This document shows positions 49,365 through 58,223 of a stretch of 64,000 bases of DNA, one piece after another. Position 1 is the stretch's first letter; each line of letters opens with the position of its first letter. The DNA is taken from the NCBI RefSeq assembly GCF_001692445.1, contig NZ_MAQA01000008.1, positions 34,007-98,006 of the forward strand, read 5' to 3'. The notes under the pieces were generated by a model, which made no database searches, had not been told where the DNA came from, and saw only the letters and a program-made list of their open reading frames with translations. This DNA comes from Oerskovia enterophila (lineage in GTDB: Bacteria; Actinomycetota; Actinomycetes; Actinomycetales; Cellulomonadaceae). Both the position numbers and the translations under genes were made by a program.

Positions 49365-50375
49365 CTAGAACGACATGGCGCGGTCGACCGCGTCGAGGAC
49401 ACGGTCGAGGCTCGGCAGGTACTCGTGCTCGAGCTTGGCGACGGGGTACGGCGTGTGGAACCCGCCCACCCGCAGCACGGGCGACTGGAGCGAGTAGAAG
49501 CACTCCTCGGTCACGCGGGCGGCGATCTCCGCACCCGAGCCGAGGTAGGTCGCGGCCTCGTGCACCACGACGCAGCGCCCGGTCTTGCGGACCGACGCGA
49601 CGACGGTCGCGGTGTCGAGCGGCGAGATGTTGCGCAGGTCGACGACCTCGATGCTCGTGCCCTCGGCAGCGGCGGCCGCCGCGACCTTGAGCGCGGTCGG
49701 GACGGTCGGGCCGTACGCGACGAGCGTGAGGTCCGTGCCCTCGCGCACCACGACGGCCGAGTTGAGCGTCGAGTCGCCCACCGGGCCGTCGAGCACGACG
49801 TCGCCCTTGTCCCAGTAGCGGCCCTTGGGCTCGAAGAACAGCACGGGGTCCGGGGACGCGATGGCCTCGCGGATCATCGAGTAGGCGTCCTGCGGGGTCG
49901 AGGGCGACACGACGCGCAGTCCGGGGGTGTGCGCGAACAGGGCCTCGGGGCTCTCGCTGTGGTGCTCGACCGCGCCGATCCCGCCGCCGAACGGCACACG
50001 GATGACCACGGGGAGCTGGAGACGACCGCGCGAGCGGTAGTGCATCTTGGCGAGCTGGGTCGTGATCTGGTCGTAGGCCGGGAAGATGAAGCCGTCGAAC
50101 TGGATCTCGCACACGGGCCGGTAGCCGCGCAGCGCGAGCCCGATCGCCGTGCCGACGATGCCCGACTCCGCGAGCGGCGTGTCGACCACGCGGTCCTCGC
50201 CGAAGCTCGCCTGGAGGCCGTCGGTCACGCGGAAGACGCCGCCGAGGGGGCCGATGTCCTCGCCCATGAGCAGGACCTTGGGGTCGCTCGCGAGCGACGC
50301 GCGCAGGCCCTCGTTGATGGCCTTGCCCAGCGTGAGGCGGGACGTGGTGGTTGCCGTGGTGGTCGGCGCGCTCAT
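49365..50375 (-). CDS. bkdB: Branched-chain 2-oxoacid dehydrogenase E1 beta subunit, 336 aa
   Basis: Transketolase-like beta chain. Signatures are TLGKAINEGLRASLASDPKV, LMGEDIGPLGGVFRVTDGL with the Glu that activates TPP, DTPLAESGIVGTAIGLAL, RVPFGGGIGAVEHHSES and GRCVVVHEA. Length is standard. Its start overlaps the E1alpha stop by 4 bp. In the E1 heterotetramer it completes the TPP site with E1alpha. Confidence 0.92.
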   Translation of the reverse strand: MSAPTTTATTTSRLTLGKAINEGLRASLASDPKVLLMGEDIGPLGGVFRVTDGLQASFGEDRVVDTPLAESGIVGTAIGLALRGYRPVCEIQFDGFIFPAYDQITTQLAKMHYRSRGRLQLPVVIRVPFGGGIGAVEHHSESPEALFAHTPGLRVVSPSTPQDAYSMIREAIASPDPVLFFEPKGRYWDKGDVVLDGPVGDSTLNSAVVVREGTDLTLVAYGPTVPTALKVAAAAAAEGTSIEVVDLRNISPLDTATVVASVRKTGRCVVVHEAATYLGSGAEIAARVTEECFYSLQSPVLRVGGFHTPYPVAKLEHEYLPSLDRVLDAVDRAMSF

Positions 50376-51604
50376 CGTGCTCCTCCGTGCTGGTCGTGCG
50401 TGCGGGACGCGCCGTCGTCCGCGAAGGACGCCTCGTACTCCTCGAACCACTGGCGCTCGGCCGTGACGACCGAGTGCTCGGTCGCGTAGACGTGCTCGAA
50501 CATGGACTCGGTCGAGGGGCGGCCCAGGCCGCGGACGAACGTCCGCAGGCGCTCGCCGAGCGCGTCGCCCTCGGCCGCGAGGGCCGCGGCCCACTGCTCG
50601 TCCCAGGCGCCCTCGGCCTCCAGGAGGAGGCGCAGGCGGTCGATGGGGTCCCGACGGCGCCACACCGCCTCCTGCTCGGAGGTCCGGTAGCGCGTGGGGT
50701 CGTCCGAGGTGGTGTGGGCGCCCATGCGGTAGGTGTACGCCTCGATGAACGTGGGGCCGCCACCCGAGTGGGCCCGCTCGATCGCCTCGGCCGTCGCGGC
50801 GTAGCACGCGAGGACGTCGTTGCCGTCGACGCGGACGCTCGGGACGCCGAAGCCGTGCGCGCGCTGGTAGATGGGCACGCGCGACTGCTTGGTCGTGGGC
50901 TCGGAGATGGCCCACTGGTTGTTCTGGCAGAACAGCACGAGCGGCGCGTTGTTGACCGCGGCGAAGACGAGGGCCTCGCTCACGTCGCCCTGGGACGTGG
51001 CGCCGTCGCCGAAGTAGGTGACGACCGCGGTGTCCTTGGCCGGGTCCCCCGTGCCGACCAGGCCGTCGCGCTGGACGCCCATGGCGTACCCCGTCGCGTG
51101 CAGCGTGTGCGAGCCGATCACGAGCGTGTACAGGTGGAAGTTGTGCTCCTCCGGGTCCCAGCCGCCGTGGTCGACGCCGCGGAACTGGCGCAGGATGTCG
51201 GCGAGGTCGAGACCGCGCGTGTGGGCGACCCCGTGCTCGCGGTAGGACGGGAAGACGTAGTCCTGCGGGGACAGTGCGCGACCCGACCCGATCTGCGCGG
51301 CCTCCTGGCCGAGCGACTGCGGGAAGAGGCCCAGCTCGCCCTGGCGCTGGAGCGACGTCGACTCGTCGTCGAACCGGCGGGTCAGGACCATGTCGCGGTA
51401 CAGGCCGCGCAGCGCGTCGGCGTCCAGGTGGGCGACGCGCTCGCGGTAGGCCGCGTTCTCCGGGGTCTCGACCCGGACGCCGGCCGGGGTCAGGAGCTGC
51501 AGGAGCTCCGCGTCGACCGGGAGACCGGCCCCGGTGTCGACCTGCGGTTCAGCGGAGGACCCGACCTCGGGATCTGCTGCAACGGCGGTGTTCTGCTGGT
51601 TCAC
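50372..51604 (-). CDS. bkdA: Branched-chain 2-oxoacid dehydrogenase E1 alpha subunit, 410 aa
   Basis: TPP-binding alpha chain. The TPP motif is GDGATSQGDVSEALVFAAVN with NNAPLVLFCQNNQWAIS following. SLGQEAAQIGSGRALSPQDY and YRMGAHTTSDDPTRYR, the phosphorylation-loop region, are typical of BCKDH. GTG 51604 has AAGGAGA 5 bp upstream. It is the first gene of a three-gene operon for catabolism of Val, Leu and Ile, which in actinobacteria also supplies branched acyl-CoA primers for membrane lipids. A repeat-rich promoter region lies at 51682-51783. Confidence 0.92.
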   Translation of the reverse strand: MNQQNTAVAADPEVGSSAEPQVDTGAGLPVDAELLQLLTPAGVRVETPENAAYRERVAHLDADALRGLYRDMVLTRRFDDESTSLQRQGELGLFPQSLGQEAAQIGSGRALSPQDYVFPSYREHGVAHTRGLDLADILRQFRGVDHGGWDPEEHNFHLYTLVIGSHTLHATGYAMGVQRDGLVGTGDPAKDTAVVTYFGDGATSQGDVSEALVFAAVNNAPLVLFCQNNQWAISEPTTKQSRVPIYQRAHGFGVPSVRVDGNDVLACYAATAEAIERAHSGGGPTFIEAYTYRMGAHTTSDDPTRYRTSEQEAVWRRRDPIDRLRLLLEAEGAWDEQWAAALAAEGDALGERLRTFVRGLGRPSTESMFEHVYATEHSVVTAERQWFEEYEASFADDGASRTHDQHGGAR

Positions 51605-51681
51605 ACGCTCTCCTTGGGTGCGGCCGGAGGCAGGGGGCCTGGGTCGCTCGGGGGGTCGGTCCTCGGTCGTCTCCGACCGAA

Positions 51682-51726
51682 CCTACGTTACCGTAGCTTA
51701 CGCAAGCGTAGGCTACGAGTGCGTAG
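51682..51726. promoter_or_regulatory. Repeat-rich operator region of the E1alpha promoter
   Basis: Clustered CGTA/TACG elements. The core is CGTAGCTTACG-CAAG-CGTAGGCTACG (51692-51717) with one mismatch, plus further GTAGC copies on both sides. AT-rich by local standards. Probably bound by an Lrp- or TetR-type regulator; identity unknown. Confidence 0.5.
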
Positions 51727-51766
51727 CTTCCTCCGCCATTGGAGGACAAACCTGGCCCGCCCGTCT

Positions 51767-51783
51767 TTGGAGGTTCCCTCCAA
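51767..51783. promoter_or_regulatory. TTGGAGG palindrome upstream of the E1alpha operon
   Basis: TTGGAGG-TTC-CCTCCAA is a perfect palindrome, and a further half-site ATTGGAGG lies at 51738-51745. The 51605-51935 gap holds this, the CGTA repeats and the hairpin at 51855, with no ORF. Confidence 0.45.
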
Positions 51784-51854
51784 CGACCCGAGGCCCTTTC
51801 CCCCGTCTCACGGGGCGCAGCGGAGCGGAGCGTTGGCACAATCCGTCAGGTCCG

Positions 51855-51878
51855 GCGCGCGTCCGGCCGGACGCGCGC
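51855..51878 (-). terminator. Perfect 24-bp palindrome, putative terminator
   Basis: Contains GCGCGTCCGGCCGGACGCGC. A partial copy (GCGCGTCGGCCGGACG) follows at 51880-51895. It lies 57 bp beyond the stop of the small membrane gene on the minus strand. Confidence 0.55.
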
Positions 51879-51935
51879 TCGCGCGTCGGCCGGACGGTCG
51901 GGGGTCTGCCCCCGCGATGTCCGGGGGCCAGGGAG

Positions 51936-52217
51936 TCAGCCCGGCGGGTACGTGCTGGAGTACCCGGCCTGCGCCCGCAGGGCGTCGCGCTCGCGCGTGA
52001 CGGGCCACGTCGAGAACGCGAACACCAGGAACATCACGATGTTCAGCAGGGGCACGATCCCGACGAGCACCCACCACCCCGAGTAGCCGGCCTTCCGGAT
52101 GATCTGGATGTAGGCGATCAGGAAGATGATCGCGACAGCGGCCCAGATGATCAGGGCTGCGGTGCCGAAGAGCCAGCTGTACTCGTCCGGGATCTGGTCG
52201 ACCGTGGGAGTGTCCAT
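51936..52217 (-). CDS. Small two-pass membrane protein, 93 aa
   Basis: Two hydrophobic segments: LFGTAALIIWAAVAIIFLIAY (about 16-36) and WWVLVGIVPLLNIVMFLVFAF (about 47-67). The linking KAGYSGWW motif resembles small GWW-type membrane proteins of unknown role (DUF5684 or DUF805-like). The C-terminus is polar and ends in YSSTYPPG. ATG 52217 is 45 bp after the aminotransferase stop, so it may share that transcript. Confidence 0.65.
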   Translation of the reverse strand: MDTPTVDQIPDEYSWLFGTAALIIWAAVAIIFLIAYIQIIRKAGYSGWWVLVGIVPLLNIVMFLVFAFSTWPVTRERDALRAQAGYSSTYPPG

Positions 52218-52262
52218 GACGCGAGTCTTCTCTCGGTGGACCCCTCCGGCAACAGGTACCGG

Positions 52263-53378
52263 CTACCGCCAGCCGGCCGCGACCCGCAGGAACGCCTCGG
52301 TCGCCTCCTCCTCGCCCACGCTCACCCGGATGCCCTCGCCCGCGAACGGGCGCACCAGCAGACCCGCGGCCGACGCGCCCACGGCGAGCTCCGCCGTCGG
52401 GCCGCCGAGGGGGAACCACACGAAGTTCGCCTGCGTCCCCGGCAGGTCCCACCCCTGGTCGCGCAGACCCTCGACCAGACGCTCGCGCCGCGCGACCAGG
52501 TGCTCGACGCGCTCGAGCAGCTCGTCCTTGACCGACAGCGCCGCGAGCGCCGCGCGCTGCGCGACGTGCGAGACGCCGAACGGCGTCGAGACCGCGCGGA
52601 TGCCCGCCGCGAGCGCCGGCTCGGCGACCGCGTAGCCGACGCGCAGCCCCGCCAGCCCGTAGGCCTTGGACAGCGTGCGCAGCAGCACCACGTTGGGGTG
52701 CGCCGCGAGGACCGCGAGGCCGTCGGGAGCCTCGGGGTCGCGCACGAACTCGAGGTAGGCCTCGTCGAGGACCACCAGGACGTCGCCCGGCACGGACGCG
52801 AGGAACGCGTCGAGCTCGCCCGCGTGCACCACGGGGCCCGTCGGGTTGTTGGGCGTGCAGACCAGGACCACCCGCGTGCGGTCGCTGATCGCCGCGGCCA
52901 TCGCTGGCAGGTCGAGGCGACCGTCCCGGGTCACCGGGACGCGCACCGACGTGCCGCCCGCGACCGCGACCGCGATCGGGTACGCCTCGAACGAGCGCCA
53001 CGGGTAGACGACCTCGTCGCCCGCGTCCACGACGGCCGACAGGATGTGCGCGAGCACGGCCACCGATCCGTTGCCCACGACGACCTGCGCCGCGTCGACG
53101 CCCAGGTCGGTCGCGAGGGCCTCGGTCAGGTCGGTCGCGTACATGTCCGGGTAGCGGTTGGTGTCCGCGGCCGCGTCGACGATGGCCGCGACGACCGCGG
53201 CGGGCGGGGGGTAGGGGTTCTCGTTGGACGACAGCTTGAACGCGCTCGACCCGGGCGCGAGGCGCGCGCCCGGCACGTAGGCCGGCAGGGCGGCGACGGC
53301 GGCACGCAGGGGCACGCGGGGGGCCTGGGACGCTGACGCTGGTGCGGACGTGGGCACGGAGGGCGTGGGGCTGGTCAC
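52263..53378 (-). CDS. Histidinol-phosphate / aromatic aminotransferase (HisC-like), 371 aa
   Basis: PLP-dependent class I/II aminotransferase. Motifs are KLSSNENPYPP near residue 48, VGNGSVAVLAHILSA, VCTPNNPTGPVV, VLDEAYLEFV, and RTLSKAYGLAGLRVGYA with the PLP Lys near 236. Family length is right. GTG 53378 has TGGAGGG 3-7 bp upstream. It does not lie in a histidine operon. It is more likely one of the second HisC-type enzymes that actinobacteria use for aromatic amino acids (Pat type). Exact substrate cannot be read from sequence. Confidence 0.87.
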   Translation of the reverse strand: MTSPTPSVPTSAPASASQAPRVPLRAAVAALPAYVPGARLAPGSSAFKLSSNENPYPPPAAVVAAIVDAAADTNRYPDMYATDLTEALATDLGVDAAQVVVGNGSVAVLAHILSAVVDAGDEVVYPWRSFEAYPIAVAVAGGTSVRVPVTRDGRLDLPAMAAAISDRTRVVLVCTPNNPTGPVVHAGELDAFLASVPGDVLVVLDEAYLEFVRDPEAPDGLAVLAAHPNVVLLRTLSKAYGLAGLRVGYAVAEPALAAGIRAVSTPFGVSHVAQRAALAALSVKDELLERVEHLVARRERLVEGLRDQGWDLPGTQANFVWFPLGGPTAELAVGASAAGLLVRPFAGEGIRVSVGEEEATEAFLRVAAGWR

Positions 53379-53507
53379 GCCCTCCAGGATGCCACCCCGC
53401 CCAGCAGCCCGACGGCGCCGCTCACCTCGCGGGCCGGGTGCTGCGGGCGACCGGGCGACCGCGTGTGCGGGCGACCTCTCCCAGCGGGCGGTGGCAGGAT
53501 GACACGC

Positions 53508-53897
53508 ATGAGCTTCGTCATCCGCGTCATCGTCACCGGCATCGCGATCTGGCTCACGAGCCTGTTCATGAGCAGCCACTTCGAGATCGTCGGCTCCGAC
53601 TCCGTCGGCGGCCAGATCGTGATCGTCCTCGCCGTGGCCCTCATCTACTCGTTGGTCAACGCGATCATCAAGCCGATCGTCCAGGTCATCTCGATCCCGC
53701 TCTACATCCTCACGCTGGGTCTGTTCACGCTCGTCGTGAACGCCCTCATGCTGATGCTCACGGCGTGGATCACCGAGCAGACGGACTGGGGCATCCGGAT
53801 CGAGGGCGGGTTCTGGTGGGCGATGCTCGCCGCGCTCATCATCGGTGTCCTGAACTTCGCGATCTCCGCGGTGGTCGCGCCCAAGTCGCGGGTCTGA
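53508..53897 (+). CDS. Phage holin-like membrane protein (PF04020 type), 129 aa
   Basis: Four hydrophobic segments in a compact protein: FVIRVIVTGIAIWLTSLFM, GGQIVIVLAVALIYSLVNAI, YILTLGLFTLVVNALMLML, MLAALIIGVLNFAISAVV. This matches the widespread bacterial membrane family annotated as mycobacterial-type holin superfamily; chromosomal members are not evidence of a prophage. ATG 53508 is used; ATG 53499 is in frame 9 bp upstream. Confidence 0.8.
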   Translation: MSFVIRVIVTGIAIWLTSLFMSSHFEIVGSDSVGGQIVIVLAVALIYSLVNAIIKPIVQVISIPLYILTLGLFTLVVNALMLMLTAWITEQTDWGIRIEGGFWWAMLAALIIGVLNFAISAVVAPKSRV

Positions 53898-53978
53898 CCG
53901 CGCGCCCGGGCCGAGCGCGGGCCGAGCCCGTCGGCAGGACCCGCCCCGGACCGGCGCCGACCCTGGAGAGGGACACCC

Positions 53979-54416
53979 ATGGGCCTGTGGAGCCACACGG
54001 CGGACGGGCTCGTCGTCCTGCCCGACGGGCGCCGTGTCCGCGGTCGCGGCCTGCACGCGGGACCGCCTGACCTGACCGAGGCCCCGGAGCTCGGCCTCTA
54101 TCTCACCGCGCGGCCGCACGTCGAGGTCGCCTGGGAGTCGCGGTGGATCGGCTGGCCGGACTTCCGCCTCCCCCGCTCGCCGTCGGACGCGGTCGCAGCG
54201 CTCCGGGACGCGTTCGAACGCTCGGCCTCGTCGCGGGTGGAGATCGCGTGCGACGGCGGCACGGGCCGCACCGGCACCGCGATGGCGATCCTCGCCCGGC
54301 TCGCCGGGATCCCCGGCGACGACGCCGTCGCCTGGGTCCGTGCGCACTACCGCGAGCGGGCGGTCGAGACCCCCTGGCAGCGGCGCTTCGCCGCCGGCGT
54401 CGACCTGTCTCGCTGA
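53979..54416 (+). CDS. Cys-based protein phosphatase-like protein, 145 aa
   Basis: The signature ACDGGTGRTGTAMAILARL holds the C-x5-R loop of protein-tyrosine/dual-specificity phosphatases, with nucleophile Cys91 and Arg97. It follows DAVAALRDAFERSA and is followed by AVAWVRAHYRERAVETPWQ, as in small atypical phosphatases. Length fits. GAGAGGG precedes ATG 53979. A WIGWPDFRLP segment may carry the general acid Asp. Substrate, protein or small molecule, is unknown. Convergent with the hydrolase gene. Confidence 0.82.
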   Translation: MGLWSHTADGLVVLPDGRRVRGRGLHAGPPDLTEAPELGLYLTARPHVEVAWESRWIGWPDFRLPRSPSDAVAALRDAFERSASSRVEIACDGGTGRTGTAMAILARLAGIPGDDAVAWVRAHYRERAVETPWQRRFAAGVDLSR

Positions 54417-54450
54417 ACCGTCCACGGCGGACCGCCGTCGTGGCCGTGCC

Positions 54451-56034
54451 TCAGCCACCCCGCGACTCCTCGAGCCCTTCGACGAGAACCCCGACCGCCC
54501 CGAGCGGGGTCAGAGCGCGAGCCGCGGCAGCGGGATCGAGCTCGAGCGCCCCGCGGAAGTAGCGTGCCTCGACGCGTTGCCCCGACACGGCCTCGTCGAT
54601 CGCGGCGAGGTTGTCGGTGAGCCCCGGCTGGCCGACCTCGCGCGCCCGGCCCAGGACCGCGACGTGGAACGGGACGCCGTGCGGCACCTTCCCCCCGGTA
54701 CCAGGTGCCCCCTGGGCCTCCAGGTCCGCGCGGACGGTAACGCGGTCCCGGCCGACGGGGTTGTCAGTGCCGTCGAGCTGGGAGACGCCCTCCTGCTCGA
54801 TCTCGACGTGCGTGCCCCGCACGCCCGCAGGCAGGCTCGCCCCGCCCACGGGCGCACCGGCGGTCAGGACGTGCCGGACGTCGTAGCGGGCGGCACCCCC
54901 CGGAGCCCCGGTGGTGCCCGCCCCCGCGGCGGCATCCGTCGCCGCGGTCGCGACGGCCATCGCGACCATGCCTCCCTGCGAGTGCCCCACGATCACGACC
55001 TCCTCCCCGGCAGGGATCTCGGCCTGCCGCATGGCCTCGAGGACGAACGCCGTGCTGTCCGCGTCGGCGCCCTGCACCAGGTCGAAGTTCGAGGTCATGC
55101 TGAACGGGGTGGTCGAGCTCCCCAGCTGTGTGCCCGGCACCGTCACGACCCAGGTCGCACGGTCGTCCGCCCCGACGTACTTCTCGACCGACACGACCGA
55201 GTCGGGGAGGTCGTTGCCCTTGCCGTAGACCACGTCGATCCCCGACAGCAGCGCCTCGGCGCTGTGCGCCACCGGTTTGGTGAACCCCGCGGGCAGGGCG
55301 TCGCCCTGCAGCTCGGTCGTCGTGACGTCCCGGGCGAACAACCCCCGGTACGACTGCGACACCCCGCGCAGCACCCCCGCGGCCTGGCCCACGCTCGACG
55401 TCCCCGCCAGGCCCGCCCAAGGCACCTGCCTGACGATGCCCACGCTCGATCCCCGGACGGCCTCGTCGTGGTAGGCGCCGGAGCCCGTGAGGAGCCGCGA
55501 GAGCTGGATCCCGTGACCCGTCGCCACGCCCTTCACGACGTCCACGACCCCCATGCCCATCACGACCCCGATCCCCACCCCGGGCACGCTCGCGAGCCAC
55601 GAGACCACGGCCTCGGCACCGGACTCGCCCTCCTCGTAGATCCCGGCGGCCTTCCGGAGGCGGTCGATCAGGCCCTGGAGAATCCCCTCGGCCGACACGA
55701 GCGCATCGGTCAGAGCCACGATCTCCTCGAACAGCACCGCGCGGGCCGCGACGACCTCCGCCGGCACCGGCACCCAGGAGCCGGGCACCCCTCCGAGCGA
55801 GGGCGCACCGGGGTAGCAGGCCGCAGCCCCGTCGACCCAGCGGACCGACGACGACGGTCCGGCGAGCGACCCGCTGACCAGGCCGTGCGCGCGGCGCGCC
55901 TCGACGAGCGCGGCATCGACGCGCTGCACGGCCAGCCCGACCACGAGCGCGGCCGCGACCAGGTCGGCCGTCTCCACGAACGTGACGCCTCCCGAGACCA
56001 CGATCCCCGCGGTCGGGTCGGACGTCCCGCTCAT
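54451..56034 (-). CDS. Large alpha/beta-hydrolase with WXG100-like helical N-terminus, 527 aa
   Basis: The C-terminal half is a lipase-like alpha/beta hydrolase: IVGHSQGGMVAMAV with nucleophile Ser352, preceded by WVVTVPGTQLG (oxyanion side) and followed by VLTAGAPVGG. Catalytic Asp and His are not placed with certainty. The N-terminal 200 residues are helical with Ala/Val-rich segments (ETADLVAAALVVGLAVQRVD) and no signal peptide. The upstream overlapping gene encodes a WXG100-size protein, so the pair may be a secretion substrate and its partner, as in ESX/Esx-linked hydrolases. Lipase, esterase or other activity is undetermined. Confidence 0.75.
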   Translation of the reverse strand: MSGTSDPTAGIVVSGGVTFVETADLVAAALVVGLAVQRVDAALVEARRAHGLVSGSLAGPSSSVRWVDGAAACYPGAPSLGGVPGSWVPVPAEVVAARAVLFEEIVALTDALVSAEGILQGLIDRLRKAAGIYEEGESGAEAVVSWLASVPGVGIGVVMGMGVVDVVKGVATGHGIQLSRLLTGSGAYHDEAVRGSSVGIVRQVPWAGLAGTSSVGQAAGVLRGVSQSYRGLFARDVTTTELQGDALPAGFTKPVAHSAEALLSGIDVVYGKGNDLPDSVVSVEKYVGADDRATWVVTVPGTQLGSSTTPFSMTSNFDLVQGADADSTAFVLEAMRQAEIPAGEEVVIVGHSQGGMVAMAVATAATDAAAGAGTTGAPGGAARYDVRHVLTAGAPVGGASLPAGVRGTHVEIEQEGVSQLDGTDNPVGRDRVTVRADLEAQGAPGTGGKVPHGVPFHVAVLGRAREVGQPGLTDNLAAIDEAVSGQRVEARYFRGALELDPAAAARALTPLGAVGVLVEGLEESRGG

Positions 56035-56330
56035 CGCAGGCTCGCCTCGGCGTTCGCGGTCTCGAGGGTCCGGACGTACCTCGTGGCCGCTCCCACGGCC
56101 CCGTCCGCGACCCAGTCCACGCGGTGCAGCTCGCGGACGGTCTCCTCGACGACGGCCCGATACCCCTCCGAGGCGTCGCCCCGCCAGGCGATCGCTGCGC
56201 TCTGGTTCACGAGGGGGATCGCTGCGGCCGCCTGAGCGGCCGCCTGCTGCAGCTCGGGCCGTGGATCGACCACCTCGAGGGCAGGAGACCAGGCGGACGT
56301 GGCACCGGGGAGAGGGGCGGGGGTCGACAT
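56031..56330 (-). CDS. WXG100-like small helical protein, 99 aa
   Basis: Size and helix-turn-helix pattern fit the WXG100/ESAT-6 superfamily. The turn motif is W49-R-G51 in AWRGDASEGY, flanked by QQAAAQAAAAIPLVNQ and VEETVRELHRVDWV helices. ATG 56330 is chosen; GTG 56336 would add two residues. Stop and the hydrolase ATG overlap by 4 bp, so the two proteins are made together and may form a heterodimer exported by a type VII system. No ESX ATPase is in the window. Confidence 0.7.
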   Translation of the reverse strand: MSTPAPLPGATSAWSPALEVVDPRPELQQAAAQAAAAIPLVNQSAAIAWRGDASEGYRAVVEETVRELHRVDWVADGAVGAATRYVRTLETANAEASLR

Positions 56331-56510
56331 GCGCACGACCGTAGGGTCGTCCCCGGGCGCTCCGTCCGGCCGTCAGGCCCGGCTGTGGAGAAGCGTCGTC
56401 AGCGCCGGGCCTGTGCACGGCCAGGTGGCCTCGCTGCCGGTGTCTGCCCTCCCGCCGCCCGACCGCGAGACGCCCGCTCCGCCGTCGGGCACCCGTGGGA
56501 GAATGGCGAC

Positions 56511-57983
56511 ATGCCTACGGACTCCGCCGACTCCGCCGCGCCTGTGACCACCCCCCAGCGCGCCCCGCTCGCCGACATCACCCCTCCCATCGCCCTGGGC
56601 CCGCTCGACGGGCGCTACCGCGGCGCCGTCGCGCCCCTGGTCGACCACCTGAGCGAGGCCGCGCTCAACCGCGAGCGCCTCCACGTCGAGGTCGAGTGGC
56701 TCATCGCCCTCACCGAAGGCCCCGTGGTCCCGGGCGCGCCCACGCTGAGCGACGCCGAGAAGGCGTACCTGCGCTCGATCGTCACGGACTTCGACGCAGC
56801 GGGCATCGCCGAGCTCGGCGAGATCGAGCGCGTCACGGTGCACGACGTCAAGGCGATCGAGTACTACATCAAGCGTCGCCTCGAGGCCGCCCCGAGCGTC
56901 CTGGGCGAGGGCACGGTCCTGCCGTCGGCGGGCGAGCTGGTGCACTTCGCGTGCACGAGCGAGGACATCAACAACCTGTCGTACGCGCTCATGGTGCAGG
57001 GCGCGGTGCGCGACGTGTGGCTGCCCGCCGCGACGGCCCTCGCGGACCAGCTCGCGGACATGGCGCGCGAGCACGCGGCCGTCCCGCTGCTGAGCCGCAC
57101 GCACGGCCAGCCCGCGACGCCGTCGACGCTCGGCAAGGAGCTCGCCGTGCTCGCGCACCGCCTGCGCCGCCAGCTGCGCCGCATCGAGGGCGCCGAGTAC
57201 CTCGGCAAGCTCAACGGCGCGACGGGCACCTACGGCGCGCACACGGTCGCGGTCCCCGGCGTCGACTGGCCCGCGGTCTCGAGGTCCTTCGTCGAGAGCC
57301 TCGGCCTCACGTGGAACCCGCTCACGACGCAGATCGAGTCGCACGACTGGCAGGCCGAGCTCTACAGCGACATGGCCCGCTTCAACCGCATCCTCCACAA
57401 CCTCAGCACCGACGTGTGGACGTACATCTCGCTCGGCTTCTTCAAGCAGATCCCGGTGCCGGGTGCGACGGGGTCCTCGACCATGCCGCACAAGGTCAAC
57501 CCGATCCGCTTCGAGAACGCCGAGGCGAACCTCGAGATCTCCTCGGCGCTGCTCGACACGCTCGCCTCGACGCTCGTGACCTCGCGCCTCCAGCGCGACC
57601 TCACGGACTCGACGACGCAGCGCAACATCGGCCCCGCGTTCGGCCACTCGCTGCTCGCGGTGGACAACGTCTCGCGCGGGCTGCGCGCCCTCGCGGTCAA
57701 CGCGGACCTGCTCGCCGCGGACCTCGACGCCAACTGGGAGGTGCTCGGCGAGCCCATCCAGTCGGCCATGCGCGCGGCCTCGGTCGCGGGCGTGCCCGGC
57801 ATGGAGAACCCGTACGAGCGCCTCAAGGACCTCACGCGCGGGCATCGGCTCACGGGCGAGGAGATGCGGGAGTTCGTCCAAGGCCTCGGCCTGCCCGACG
57901 ACGTCACGCGCCGCCTCACCGACCTCACCCCGGGCACGTACACGGGCATCGCGGAGCAGCTCGTGGGCGAGTACCTGGACTGA
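56511..57983 (+). CDS. purB: Adenylosuccinate lyase PurB, 490 aa
   Basis: Cleaves adenylosuccinate and SAICAR in purine synthesis. Signature GSSTMPHKVNP near residue 320 holds the catalytic Ser loop. RTHGQPATPSTLGKEL, HFACTSEDINNLSYAL and HDVKAIEYYIKRRL are further conserved blocks. This is the longer PurB subgroup with N-terminal PIALGPLDGRYRG. About 28 extra N-terminal residues precede that motif. Palindrome A6 follows 20 bp after the stop. Confidence 0.95.
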   Translation: MPTDSADSAAPVTTPQRAPLADITPPIALGPLDGRYRGAVAPLVDHLSEAALNRERLHVEVEWLIALTEGPVVPGAPTLSDAEKAYLRSIVTDFDAAGIAELGEIERVTVHDVKAIEYYIKRRLEAAPSVLGEGTVLPSAGELVHFACTSEDINNLSYALMVQGAVRDVWLPAATALADQLADMAREHAAVPLLSRTHGQPATPSTLGKELAVLAHRLRRQLRRIEGAEYLGKLNGATGTYGAHTVAVPGVDWPAVSRSFVESLGLTWNPLTTQIESHDWQAELYSDMARFNRILHNLSTDVWTYISLGFFKQIPVPGATGSSTMPHKVNPIRFENAEANLEISSALLDTLASTLVTSRLQRDLTDSTTQRNIGPAFGHSLLAVDNVSRGLRALAVNADLLAADLDANWEVLGEPIQSAMRAASVAGVPGMENPYERLKDLTRGHRLTGEEMREFVQGLGLPDDVTRRLTDLTPGTYTGIAEQLVGEYLD

Positions 57984-58002
57984 GTCCGGGTTCGCTCGGG
58001 CT

Positions 58003-58061
58003 GCCGAGAACGAGGTTGCGGTCGCTATCCGTCGGATAGCGACCGCAACCTCGTTCTCGGC
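58003..58061. repeat. Family A palindrome, copy A6 (perfect)
   Basis: Perfect 28-bp arms 58003-58030 and 58034-58061 with a GTC loop. Outer end GCCGAGAACGAGGTTGCGG. Placed 20 bp after purB, it is an obvious terminator candidate. Confidence 0.93.
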
Positions 58062-58223
58062 ACCTCACAGGCGTGCGGCGAACGGGACCTAAACGATTCA
58101 CCCACTGCCCGGAGCCCGGACCCCCGACCTAACCTCGAGCCGTCCGACGCCGCCCCCGGCAGCGCGTCCGGACGGCGGACGGCGACGAGGCCGGCCGTCC
58201 CGCACGGCGAGGAACGGTGGACC

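Noticed and set aside
53508..53897. Prophage remnant suggested by a holin-like protein
   Set aside because: No other phage genes nearby. This holin superfamily is a common chromosomal membrane protein family.
58085..58110. LacI/CebR-type operator upstream of the GH6 cellulase (TAAACGATTCAC)
   Set aside because: Only one half resembles a LacI-type site and the other half does not match. TGGGAGCGCTCCCA-type CebR box is absent.
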